33,011 bases of DNA from Didymodactylos carnosus (lineage: Eukaryota > Rotifera > Eurotatoria > Philodinida > Philodinidae): positions 1 to 33,011 of the forward strand of contig CAJNOQ010001327.1 of the NCBI GenBank assembly GCA_905250885.1, given 5' to 3'. Positions within the stretch are counted from its first letter, which is position 1. Every line of letters starts with the position of its first letter. Of the stretch, positions 1-11,074 are shown piece after piece. The notes under the pieces are model-generated. The model was given only the letters and a program-made list of their open reading frames with translations. It had not been told where the DNA came from and did no database searches. Position numbers and translations under genes: made by a program.

Positions 1-1680
1 TGCTTATGAAAACATGCCCCCAAGTCTCCGCTTTCTTATGGCGAAAGCCGGAGCTCTCTAGCTGGCTTCTATCAAAAGTTATTAAAAAAACAACGGAGTC
101 CATTCTATTTTGGTACAGACAGTAGTTCCTGTAACAATATCACTTATACTTAAATATTTCCCTTGAAACCTATATAAAGACACGCTCAAAGACACTTTTC
201 TTAACAGTATACAAAACAATGATTTATTTCTCGTTCAATGTACAAAACTGAGGACAAAAATATGAAAACACTTAGAGGAAAAATTATTTTTTGTGCTCGG
301 AAAAATGAAATGTTCCAGTTTTAAGTAGATTAAGAATATTGTTTTTAATAGATGTCCCGTTTGTTTAGGAGACAGACCTTAGCTTCGAGACAATGTAGAT
401 CCTGCTTTTCTTGGTCTTCCACTACGAGATTGCAATGAGTCGTCCAGCTTTGATCTATTGAGATCCAAATTAAATCTTTTCGTGAACAAACTGAGCACAT
501 TTCTGTTTTTCGGGCACAAAAAAATGTTCGTCCACACTTAGATTCGAGTCAACAATAATCAGTGATATTAGCAGGAAAAATAATTTTCTCAACATTATCT
601 TCATTTTACTATTACTTTTATGTATTTTAAACTAAGATAAAAAACTGTGTTACTTACTACATGTTGAAAAAATTCTGTTGTATGAAAATATTTCTTCGTT
701 ATAATTAAGAAGCAAAACTGTGTATTACAATGATAGTAGTTGTAAAACAACGTACGTGTTCAATATAGACAATAATATACAAGAATTTAATTCAGCTTTC
801 ATCGAGTTTAAATAGGGTTTAACATGTGTCTAAAATTGAGGTCTAAAATATTCCTGATAACACTAAATGAACGACGAAGACTATGTCAATATTCATACGA
901 TGATAGATGAGTATATTTTAAGACAAAAAAGAAAATTTTTCTTTTCTATATGAAGATATGTCCAGTGTGTATGTATTTGGATAAAGAGAAGAAAAAAAAT
1001 TGGAATTGTACATAACATATACACAAAAAAAAGATAAGCTTTTTGTTCTGTTCTATAGGAAAAAGAAGAAGTGTGGACAATGATGGATGAGTAAAGCGTA
1101 TTCTTCATTTCTTACAAGTAGTATCACTTCATCTACTTCACATACATTTTATAGTTGATGGCATACTTAATGCATGAAAAAAATTTTGAAATTTATTTAT
1201 TTATTAATGTTGGATGAGAGATAACATTTGAAAACTGTCCAATCCATCAATATGACATAAATACGTTTTTCTTTCTCATATACCCGTCATTCTGTAACTT
1301 GTAAAAACTTTATTTTAATAACTTTTTAAGGTGTCTGTACTTGTCATGTAAAATTGACAGTTGACTCCAGAATAGTCAAGTACAATACTGTCAAAAAACT
1401 GGAATACAAACAAGTCTTTACGAAAGCCTCGACTGTAGAAACAATAATTGAAGATGTATCCAGTCAAAGTTTCTCATTTTGAGAAGCCAAAGATATTAAA
1501 AATAAAAATGAAGTTTTTTTCTTAAAGATTTTCTAATTTAAAATGAGTTTAAACGGTAGACAGATGGTTTGTTTGACAAAAAAGTTTGGTGTCTTCTCGA
1601 TTCGTCCCTAATCAGCTTTGCAAAATTAAACAGGAAGCTCTAGACTTTCCTATATATACATCAGAGATAGGCGAGGACCC
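1..1680. other. AT-rich non-coding stretch
   Basis: I see no gene here. Open frames are short, A/T-homopolymer rich and without recognisable protein motifs. No RNA gene or repeat with clear ends was found. Confidence 0.5.
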
Positions 1681-2229
1681 TGGTGAGATCCCGTGATTCT
1701 TTACCCGCGAGAAAGATTTTTTGAAAGCTTGATGAGGCACGACCGATGACGAGGCAAGAACTTCACGGCGCAAACCCCGCGAAGGGCATTTTTTCTTGTG
1801 AGCGAAAAATGTTATGTTTATTTTAATCTATTTTTATAATAAAGATGATGGTTCTTCTTGTGAATCAAGATGAAACAATGAACAACTTATGTTAGCAGAG
1901 ATTTTCTGGATTCAGAAGATCGATGAGGAAGCGCCAGTGGAAAATTTTATCAAGAGTTGACGGTGGACGAAGGGGTGACGGAGCAGAAAACTTACGGACC
2001 GATCCTCGCGATGTACATTTATCAAAACTTGACGAGGTACGGGCCGATGACAAGGGAGGAAGTTTGCCAGACGATCCTCATGAGGGAGCTAAAGATAGTC
2101 CATCGCGCACCCCTGATATATATCGCCTTTTTCAACCCACACACCATTTTCATGGATCTATCTCAAGCACAATATATCTTAAAAAGGAAGAACTCGAGTT
2201 TTTTTAGTAAGAATACTGTAAACAAATAA
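1681..2229 (+). pseudogene. GC-richer coding-like remnant with an internal duplication
   Basis: Base composition changes abruptly here to more G and C than the flanks. A plus-strand frame is open from about 1927 to 2229 without an ATG at its head and contains the run RYGPMTREEV. About 300 bp upstream (1729-1770) a related piece reads ARPMTRQEL, and the DNA of the two pieces aligns well over about 45 bases (around 1729 and 2029). Two related Pro-Met-Thr-Arg units suggest a decayed repeat-containing coding region or a transposon relic. I do not recognise the family. No splice-supported full gene can be drawn. Confidence 0.25.
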
Positions 2230-4170
2230 AACTCGATTTTAGTCTATTGGATCTACAGTTGAACTATTTCTATAACATAAAAGAAAAAGCTCACATAAGT
2301 GTAATGAATGACGATATCGCGATGTTCTTTAACGATCCATACGTATAGTGAAAATATCCTTTCGATCTCCAAGTAAAGGCTTGTTTACTGATCTCTTTTT
2401 TTAACGAGCCTCTGTAAGGCCTGTATCCGTATTAAGTCAAGTGCAGGCTACAGTATGAGACTACTTCCAGCTTTCAACGACTTTATTTAAAATGATATAA
2501 AAGATATAATCAATAGACATATTACTAGTCGTATTTAGTAGGAAAATTAACAAGAAAACATAAAAAGAATTTTACAGAAAAAGTGAATTTTTATATCTTT
2601 AGCTGTTACGTCAAGATTCGTTTATTGAAATGATAGTTAAAAATCGATAAAAGAAAAGAACGTTCTGTCCCCTAATAGGACTGAAGTTCTTGACGATACT
2701 TATGGATATGGTACAAATAACTATCGAATACCATTTTTCGTGGCACAAGGACGATAGCGTCAACAAAAAAATGTTATTGATTGCTGCCGAGTAGCATTGC
2801 TATGTGATGATATAATTACGAAGGTGAATTTTGATTGTTTGAGAAATTATTTTTATTCGAATAGGTAGGTGAACGAGTGAAACATATCTGATTATTTTGA
2901 TTCCTAGTGAACGATTATGGTTTTATACATACCATTCGAAAATGTTAGTAATAGCTGTAGATCATGTTTACGACATTCATAGACAATCTCAGATTGTCAC
3001 TTTATTAAGTGTTTATCAATGTAAATATTCTTAACAAAGTCATCTGTAGAATTTTGATAGAAGAGGTCTTTGATATGATCGATGAACGGGTGAACAGTTC
3101 GTCTTAACAACCATCGAGTAAAAGTGGTCGTCAAAATTCATCAATACTCATTAACTGATGATTTCTATCTCCAACAACAACGAATTTCATGACCTCGTAT
3201 TAATGTAGTAAGTGTAATATAATAATACAAGGTCATGCTCAAAATATCATCGGATAGAAGTGCAAAATAATTCATCGTTCATACACTTCAAAAGAAGCAA
3301 TAGGAATATTTTTGTCTAACAAGCGTTTAGTTAGCCGAGTATGAGATTAATTAGACGAGAAGAGAGTAAACGAATTAAACAAGCCAACATTATTTCTTTA
3401 CTACGTGTTTAATATACGCTTGTACAGCGCTTCCGAGTGGAAATACGAGAGAAATCTCCTTATAATAATTCGTAACATCAGTCAACAAAATACACTTCTC
3501 GGTTAAGATGTCGAGAAATTGATAGTTGAAACGACGAGAAGTTGATGATTTGTAGGAAACAAATTTTAGCTCATTAAGAGAAAAAAAGTTGCGGTAGATA
3601 TTGGTATTTTCGTTACATTGTCAATTCAAAAGAGAAAAATCATGAGTGCAGATCCTGATAGATCTTAAAAGATTTCTGAAGTTTCCTTTCAGATATTCAA
3701 GAAACTTGACCTTCAAGGTTTCAATCTGACTTGCAGTTCATGACTTTCAGCAATCAGAAACTGTTCCAGATCTTCGCACAAATATAGCATTACATGTTGA
3801 ATTATCACAACCATCTTTAATGATTTGCTCCTTTTTTTTCTATTGACGATTGAAGATCTCATTTTTCTCGTTGTATTTTAGCTCAAAAAAGCTTATGAAA
3901 AATTGTAGTCTAACGACATATCAAAACCATAGCTCAAAAATTTTATTTTTGAGAAAATGTACTCTATGTCCAAAAAGAAAAACATTTTTTTTCTAGACAA
4001 AGGTTCATTCAGAGTTTGAACATCGACTGCGATGCGATACTCAATCGACCAATAGCGGTTGACGAGGATAACTTTACCTGAATATTTCACTGCATGTTCC
4101 TGCCGTGTGCACGTACAGAGTAGGAGAATATGACAAGATATTTCGAGAAAGTGTTCAGATAGCTAGTAAA
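2230..4170. other. AT-rich intergenic DNA with one short hairpin
   Basis: No gene is visible. The only clear structure is a hairpin at 3188-3237: a 15-base stem (CATGACCT...) pairs with 3223-3237 with one mismatch around a 20-base loop. Open frames such as 3893-4090 on the minus strand look random, with Phe/Lys runs. Confidence 0.4.
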
Positions 4171-4179
4171 AAAAGTACA

Positions 4180-4459
4180 ATATCCTGATCGGGATATAGA
4201 ATAGGAACCTCGAGAATTATTTAAAAGAGGTTACTGACCGGAAAAAAGATTTAGTCACAAGGAAAAAAGGATCTGATGCAGTTTTTACGCTCTTTTCGAC
4301 GGTATGGTCAAATCTTTCCGTGAACATCATCATTTTTTTGCTAATGAATTTTACTTAAAAAATCGAATTTATATCCCGATTGGGATATATGTATTTTGAC
4401 TATATACCGATCGGGATATATGTTGGTACAAAACGGGATATATATCCCGATCGAGATGA
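4180..4459. repeat. Cluster of four ATATCCCGATCGGGATAT palindromes
   Basis: Copies of an 18-base palindrome lie at 4180-4197, 4371-4388, 4402-4419 and 4442-4459. The first three each differ by one base from ATATCCCGATCGGGATAT; the fourth is more diverged in its right half. An overlapping perfect 16-base palindrome (CGGGATATATATCCCG) lies at 4434-4449. The surrounding DNA is not otherwise repetitive. The cluster could be a set of binding sites for a dimeric protein or the remains of a repeat array. No gene start lies nearby on either strand. Confidence 0.7.
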
Positions 4460-5220
4460 GCATGAGACTCTACTACAATTAGAAACTGTTTTACCATTCA
4501 TTACAGAACGGTTTCCGATCCTAGACGATTAATTTAAAACTTACCACTATAATTGAAGAACCAGAAGAGCTAGAGAGTTTCCGGTTTCACCATGTTGTAG
4601 AAGGGACCTTACGCTGTTGATTTCTACATGGTGAACTTTTAGACTCGACTTCTCCGGCAGTGTCTCTGGCGGAACGTTAATGAAGAAGCCACAGGATCAT
4701 GATATCCGCTAGCCATCACTAGCTTCGGAATATTGTTGAAGATAGTTTAGAGTGTCCTCTACAAAACTACGCAAGGCCCACCTATATAGTTATCATCTTT
4801 GTTGGTGAGGTGCATATTTGTTGAGTTCTATCCAATTTCTGATCTATCAGGTCTGACAATCACAAAAATGATATCAACATAAGTTATCAATCACGCTAAA
4901 CCGCCTGATAATATTTTTTCCTCATAGAATTAAAGGAAGAGGCTGAAGAGGCAGTTAAGAAAAGTATCTGTCTTCGATTTACCGCGTAACACGAAAATGC
5001 TACAGCATGTTTCTTGACCGAACTGATGCCAAAAACTGTCTTCTGTTGGTCTTACATACTTCATCTCAGGCTATAGATTACTGAAACGTTCGCAGTTCAA
5101 CAAGATGTGTGTAAATCGTTTAGTTGTTCGAGAAATAAGGCTATCAGAGGTCTCCGGGAAACCTAATTCACCTTAATAAGGTTGAAGATTTTCTAAACAG
5201 ACTTCTCATTTGTTACTCTC
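4460..5220. other. Intergenic DNA with a bulged hairpin
   Basis: No gene is visible. At about 4586-4636 TTCACCATGT..TAGAA faces its inverted copy, giving a stem of about 14 bp with a two-base bulge and a loop of about 20 bases. Nothing else was recognised. Confidence 0.35.
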
Positions 5221-5645
5221 TCAATTAAAACTTATGTATTCGCTCAATTCCTGAATACTTGAATTCCAAGAATTGCTCAAACCGATTCGATGCAAATTAA
5301 AAGAATTTTTGACTTTTTAGAATTCAAGAAGTTCACAAAAAGTCACATTTTCAGTTTTTGAATTTTTATATTCTGAAAAAACTAAAAAGTGTCTGTGAAT
5401 TGTTGAATTCTTGAAAGTTTGATGTTTATTTCTCTATTCTTGAATTCCTGAATTGTTGAATCTTTCTCGAATTGTAAAAAGATGAATTCAATCTCTGAAT
5501 TCATGTTCTGAATTCTCAATTTTTGAAATTACAAAAATTGAAAAAACACTCGATACTAATTCTTGAATTCTTTCTGCTAATCTTGAGAATTTTATTAATA
5601 CAGAATTCTAGTTTAGTTTAGTTTAAAGTTTAAACTTTAAACTTT
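5221..5645. repeat. GAATTC/TTGAATTC-rich low-complexity block
   Basis: The stretch is full of TTGAATTC, GAATTCTTGAAT and related permutations with irregular spacing. It ends at about 5605-5645 in a GTTTAGTTTAGTTT run and the palindrome AAAGTTTAAACTTT. It looks like a decayed minisatellite or simple-sequence tract and has no coding capacity. Confidence 0.6.
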
Positions 5646-6135
5646 ATTCATTTAGAGAATTCTATGAACTCCGCTGCCTCTCACTCATCTTCCGATGAAC
5701 CTGCATTACAGATCACCCATGATGGAGGCCAATATTCATCTCGACAGTACTGTTGTTCGATGTGAGGTGAGGGTCTGTCGTTCGATAAGGAAGAATAAAG
5801 CGGTGAGAAGTGCTGATTTTCAAAGCTGTGTTTTACTTCGAAAGGTGACCAGCAATTAGCTCATTACCTTCCGTTATATTTAAAGAAATAGCAACGAGAG
5901 AATCTGCGAGCCATTAAGATGACTATCGAAATTATTATTTAACAATTTTTCTATAAACCAATTCACATTTTGAGACCTTCCCAAGTATCAAGACAAATTT
6001 ATTGTAAGTACATACTGATAGTTCAGCCAAGTATAGACCAAGTTTATCCTTTGTTAAGTTTACCAACCTTTTTAAAAAACGAGCGAAAAATTTTGAAGTG
6101 ACTGTTATGAATGTTGACATTGACGTCAAAGAGTT

Positions 6136-6588
6136 AATTTTTGAATAAGTACTTTTTCTTCGTACCAACTTTATTTTTATTATATTCCAAACGTTTCGAT
6201 TGAGAGTTCAATCTTCCTCAGTGGATACAAACATTAATTAAATTAATTAAAATTACATAAACAAAAACAAATCTGAACAGAAAACTTCAACATAGGGATA
6301 TTCTTCCCCTTTTTTAATTTTATATAATCTATATACAGACGATAATAGAAGGAATAGAAGGAAGTTTAAGTTATTTTATTATCGTCTGTATATAGATTAT
6401 ATAAAATTAAAAAAGGGGAAGAATATCCCTATGTTGAAGTTTTCTGTTCAAATTTGTTTTTGTTTATGTAATTTTAATTAATTTAATTAATGTTTGTATC
6501 CACTGATGAAGATTGAACTCTCAATCGAAACGTTTGGAATATAATAAAAATAAAGTTGGTACGAAGAAAAAGTACTTATTCAAAAATT
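6136..6588. mobile_element. Near-perfect 453-bp foldback element (long inverted repeat)
   Basis: The left arm (6136-6347) and right arm (6377-6588) are 212 bp each and are reverse complements apart from two mismatches that I can find. They flank a 29-bp spacer. The arms carry GTTGGTACGAAGAAAAAG near the outer ends and CAGACGATAATA next to the spacer. There is no coding sequence. Just outside the right arm, CAAAAATT is repeated three times. The about 99% arm identity implies recent formation or continued arm-to-arm conversion. I could not define a target duplication, so the superfamily is open; a foldback or MITE origin is the simplest reading. Confidence 0.85.
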
Positions 6589-6599
6589 CAAAAATTCAA

Positions 6600-8118
6600 A
6601 AATAGGATCTAACTTCGTATTCATATCGACACTTCAAAAATGAATGTATCTATATGCCATTTAACAGAATGATTATATTCACATATTTTCTCATGTTTAA
6701 ACTCTTTGTGAATAAAATTTAATAAACTATTGAAACACAAAAATAATTAAACCTGTCAATGTATTATCGATCGGGGCTAAATTCGTCTCATAGATATCTT
6801 ACTACTTTCTACTCATCGGTTTTTGAGTAAATTCTATAAAATTTATACAATGATTAGTACTCGCTTAGACATAAAGCTTTAAGTCGTTAGCTATCATGAT
6901 TTATGAGTTCCATAGATGCTCTTACTTTTACAGAGTATTGCAATTTTTAAATAACCATTAAGTCATCATTATAAATAGTAGAAATGAGTATGTAGTTTCA
7001 CATAGCTCTGTGCATTATATAAGAGTTCTTATAGTAGTTCAAGTATGGTTGAGAGACTAAGTAAAACAATTTATTCAACCGAATGAATTGTTTAACAAAT
7101 GGAATTGATTGACAATTGCTTTTTTTTATGTAGTTCAATAATAGTTCCGATATAAACTCTATGTAATATATTATGAGGATTAGTAAATGATAAATGAATT
7201 ATAAAAACCATCACATGTTACAGTAACGGTCTCATCTTATTTCAATACACTGAGTCACGATATATCGTGAGAAGATTAGATGAATGTATAAGACAATAGA
7301 AGATGAGTTAATAACATACAAATTTTCACTGATAAAAGTTGAGCGTAAACCATTTTAATACTCACTTTTACCGTACACTACTATCAGTGTCAAAGTTCAC
7401 TTAGATCGATTTAATTCAGACATAAGTTATCAAAAAGATACTGATAGGTACATTTTTTTATAGATTGATATCTACCTTGATGATCAGAATTTAGGAAAAG
7501 ATCATACAATGAGATTTATTTCATTAACAAAATGGCGCAACAAGGTTTGTATTCTATATATGAAATATCGATGATAATGTTAATACATTTTTGTTTAATT
7601 TAGATGCCACCTATGTATTTATCGTATACCTCAACATCACAATAATATAGTACAACGACACTTGTATCTTATCTGTTTTTATTTATTAAATTTTTTGTGT
7701 TCACTCTTTTGTAAAAAAAAAATATTGATTTTTTGTACATAGTACTTAGCAGAAAAATAAACCGTCATTTAGAATGGATCATGCATATCATTGAGACTGG
7801 GGTATACGTTTCTCGATTTTGGGTTAAAAAAATGCAAAACGTCAACAAACACTAATTGTATCAAGATTTTCTGTTTTTTTTCATAGCGAAGAGCTATAAG
7901 TCTCAAAGTCTATTAATGGACATAACGATGTTAAAATTTTGTCTGTTTTCAAAACATTGTTAAACATTCTATTTCTGAAAAATAGAATTTATACAATGTT
8001 CTATTGAACAGGATTAGTAATGGAACAATAACTTCAGTCTTAACAACTTTCTTATGATAAGTATGATTACTATTTACCATCTTATTTTAGTATATGGTCC
8101 ATAATTATCAGATAGATT
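6600..8118. other. AT-rich intergenic DNA with small palindromes
   Basis: No gene is supported. There is a perfect 16-base palindrome TCACGATATATCGTGA at 7255-7270. A hairpin lies at 7953-8000, with arms of about 21 bases, one or two mismatches and a loop of about 5 bases. The latter part, from about 8000, probably holds the 3' end of the minus-strand gene that stops at 8119. Confidence 0.4.
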
Positions 8119-9939
8119 TCAGGCTGCTGCATCTATCCAGAATAAATCTTTTGGAAATTGTTTAGCTAATATTTCACGTTTGTGTCTTAATTGTTCAAGT
8201 TTTAATGCATTTCTATCCGATTGCCAATGTCCATTGCTATCTTGAAGAGAAGAATTCATAGATACAATACTTTTGACATTATTTTCATTCAATTTTTTTG
8301 TACGATATGTTTCCGAAAAGACTGTCATTAATCGTCGAAATCTTTTATCGTGTACAGCAGACGTTTGTTTGTCCATGGTTTGCTTTGTTGCTAGTCGTGG
8401 TGTGTCCAGTAAATTGTCCTCCAGTGAATTAAATATCTGGGAGACTGCTGTTAATTCGTTTGTTGTTTTTCTCGATAATCGTCCAAATGGTAGTAATCGT
8501 CGACTTGAACGTGGCATTGCTAATTGATTTAATTTATCTTTTGATATTACCGTTTTATTCCTCGATGAAGTTGGTCGTAATTGTTTAGGGTTAGGAAAAA
8601 TTATTGGTTTTTGTATTTTCTGCTGTATAATAGGTTCAACTGGTTTCTGCAAAGTTTCATCCGTCATCACGGAACTATGTACATCTTGTATTTTACTCAT
8701 TTCTGATTCGGATTCAAATTTTGTTAAACCGTCATTATTTCGTTCATTGTAGTTAATACTAGCGCTACGTAATGTTTTTGTTAAAAATGTGGTTTGTGCT
8801 ACATTCAATGTTTTATCATTTTTTGATTTATTACCAAGAGTTGTTGTTGCTCGAATGGATGTTTGATGTTTTGAATGTGGTGTTTTGTCAAATGTTGGAT
8901 CAGATACTTGAACGAATTTACGAGAAGATGATCGAGAAGAATTTGATATTAATGTTTCGGATCGAGTAGTGTAATTACTTAACATTGGAGTAATTCCATT
9001 TTTAAGATCGATAGACAATTCTTCTATGTGACTGAAATAATGAAAAAAGATTCAGGTTTTTTATATGTTTCTATCTTTAACCCTTTGAGTACCACTGCTC
9101 AACTATGATAGCTAGGGATTTCTAATTTTGTGTGGTCATAGCTCTTATCGAATGCTGATCACCCACCAAGTTTGAGCCTCTTTTACTAGATGGTTCGCGA
9201 GATGTAAGCGTTTCATTTCTTTTCCGTAAAATGCTAACAACTCCAGATTCAAGAGAAGTTTGAAAGCTTTTCCTTTTTACCAAAATGCCGCACTGTCCCT
9301 CCTCTGTCTATGATATGAATTTGAACTGTTAGCGCTCAATAGTTATTGTAATATAGCTATTTTACGATCGAGGATCACTTTTGAAGTTTGAAACCCTCTT
9401 CCAAAAAAATTCATAACTCAACCTAGGAATATTATTTTCACTTTAAAATTGCACCAGATACTCTAAAATGTCTTTAGATTATTCACATTAAGTATGAGAG
9501 TTAACTAGTTAACTAGTTCATATTTAACTCCCATTTTCATTTTCGAGAAAACAAGATACGAGGAGCTCATTTTCTAATTTGCTCTGCCTGTAAAAAGTCA
9601 AAAAATGTACGAATATTATTTAATACCACTACTCGTTTCACACTCGACTTCCAATGTTGAATATTAAACTTACGCTTTTAGACCCGGCATGGATTTTTCT
9701 GCTTTTGCTTGTTGTTTTTTTAAAAATAATTTCTTGTCAAAATCATTTTTAAGTATTACCCGATATCGATCATACGACATATTCAACACATCTGATAAAA
9801 ATTGTCGACTTAATATAACATTTTGTCTGGTATCACTTGGTACTACCGGTGAATTTTCTGTTAGTTGACGAATCGTAACATCTTTTAACATCCAACTCTT
9901 AACTTCATCTGGAGTTTGTCTTTGAAAATGGCTATTCAT
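8119..9939 (-). CDS. Unknown two-exon gene, 392-aa basic, Ser/Thr-rich protein
   Basis: Exon 1 is 9674-9939 and exon 2 is 8119-9031 on the minus strand, with a GTAAGT donor and a TTATTTCAG acceptor. The join keeps the frame (...GLKA-HIEEL...) and the product is 392 aa. I do not recognise the family. The first ~85 residues look ordered, with charged helical stretches (RQFLSDVLNM; NDFDKKLFLKKQQ). The middle is Ser/Thr/Asn/Arg-rich and probably disordered. The C-terminus is again helical and basic (LKLEQLRHKREILAKQF) and ends in DLFWIDAAA. There is no signal peptide or membrane segment. The intron of 642 bp is far longer than others here and holds AT-rich DNA without an obvious exon. ATG at 9939 is the first in the frame. 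Good codon-like composition and a clean splice make a real gene likely. Confidence 0.7.
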
Positions 9940-11074
9940 TAGTTTAGTTTATATATAACAAAGCAAAAAAACGATAAGAGAGCTTACGGTCACCATAAAT
10001 GGCTTCTAGGCGATATAAAGTTTAATTTTGTATGAAATACCGTCGGTATTATTTGTATCGCTAATTTCAAAAACATGTTTAATGATAAAAGAACTTTCAT
10101 AGTTAACTGACATAATAAAAAAATTCAAAAAAAAAAAGTGATGCTATTATCCTCTTAAATTCTTTTTTAAAGATTTTTTTAATCGATTGAGTATGTTATT
10201 CTAAAATGATCAAGTTGGTTGTTTTTGTGATTAAAAGTAGTTTATTTATTTTTCATCATTTTTTAAGTTGTTTAAGAGCAAACAAAGTACACAAAAACAA
10301 ATCGTCTATTGTTGTCCATAAATATCAGCTTAAAAAAAAGAACAGAAATAAACTTTCATTCTGTTAATGATGCGAACGAAGTGTTTATACTTTTATCATG
10401 TTTCAAATGTTCGCTGGATGCTGATAACAATAAATATAATGGCCTCTTGTTGATCTAACTCATTTCTGTCTGAATTGAATTATTTTGCGTAAACGCGTGG
10501 AACAATACCTTTTGTTTGAACTAAACATTTCAAGACTGAGATAATTTCAAACGCTAGCAGAGGAAAGTTTTTTTTTCTCGAAAACACTTCGTCTATCTAT
10601 ATGAGTCGTCCATGACTTCTCAATCAGCATTCAGTGAACATTGACAACATGATAAAAGTATAAATACTTCTTTCTCCTTAATTCTCGAAAAACACAAAGA
10701 AACTATTACAAAAAGATTCGCTTCTAACTGTTAGTAGAAGAATTGGAGAATGATAAAAGAACTAATGTCTTAAGAAAGTAAAGATTCCTCGAATTCAACA
10801 TTAATTAAAGTTTGATAAGTGACTTGAAATCAGAGTGCTTGTATTCAACTTTAATAAATCAAAGTTTAATAGATGGTTTCCTAGCACATTTCTTTGCGAA
10901 AGTGGCTTACTGAGAGTTCAACCTCTTACAAACGGTTAACATTGTCATTCGTTCTTCAAATTATTGTCGCTAAAAAACAATAGAATGGGTTCGAATGTTT
11001 CGTCAATAACGTTTGACAGGAAAGTGGTAGATGCTTGCAGTCTTCACCAATTAGAACCTAAGATCTGACTGCAT
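9940..11074. other. Intergenic region upstream of the unknown minus-strand gene
   Basis: The 1.1 kb next to the start at 9939 would hold that gene's promoter, but I see no defined element. The sequence is AT-rich with poly-A/T runs. No gene was recognised. Confidence 0.4.

Noticed and set aside
3188..3237. Hairpin as a microRNA precursor (also 7953-8000 and 4586-4636)
   Set aside because: The stems are only about 14-21 bp with either short loops or no lower stem; such hairpins arise by chance in AT-rich DNA.
6503..6531. Hammerhead-ribozyme-like core CTGATGA ... GAAAC with a GATTGA/TCAATC stem in the foldback arm
   Set aside because: The stem II pairing needs an extra unpaired A after CTGATGA, and I find neither a stem III partner nor a cleavage-site UH in the right place. 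Penelope-like elements do carry hammerheads, so it deserves a structural search, but I cannot support it. The left arm has CTGAGGA instead.
10980..11000. GGGTTCGAATGTT as a tRNA B box
   Set aside because: No matching A box, acceptor stem or cloverleaf can be drawn around it.
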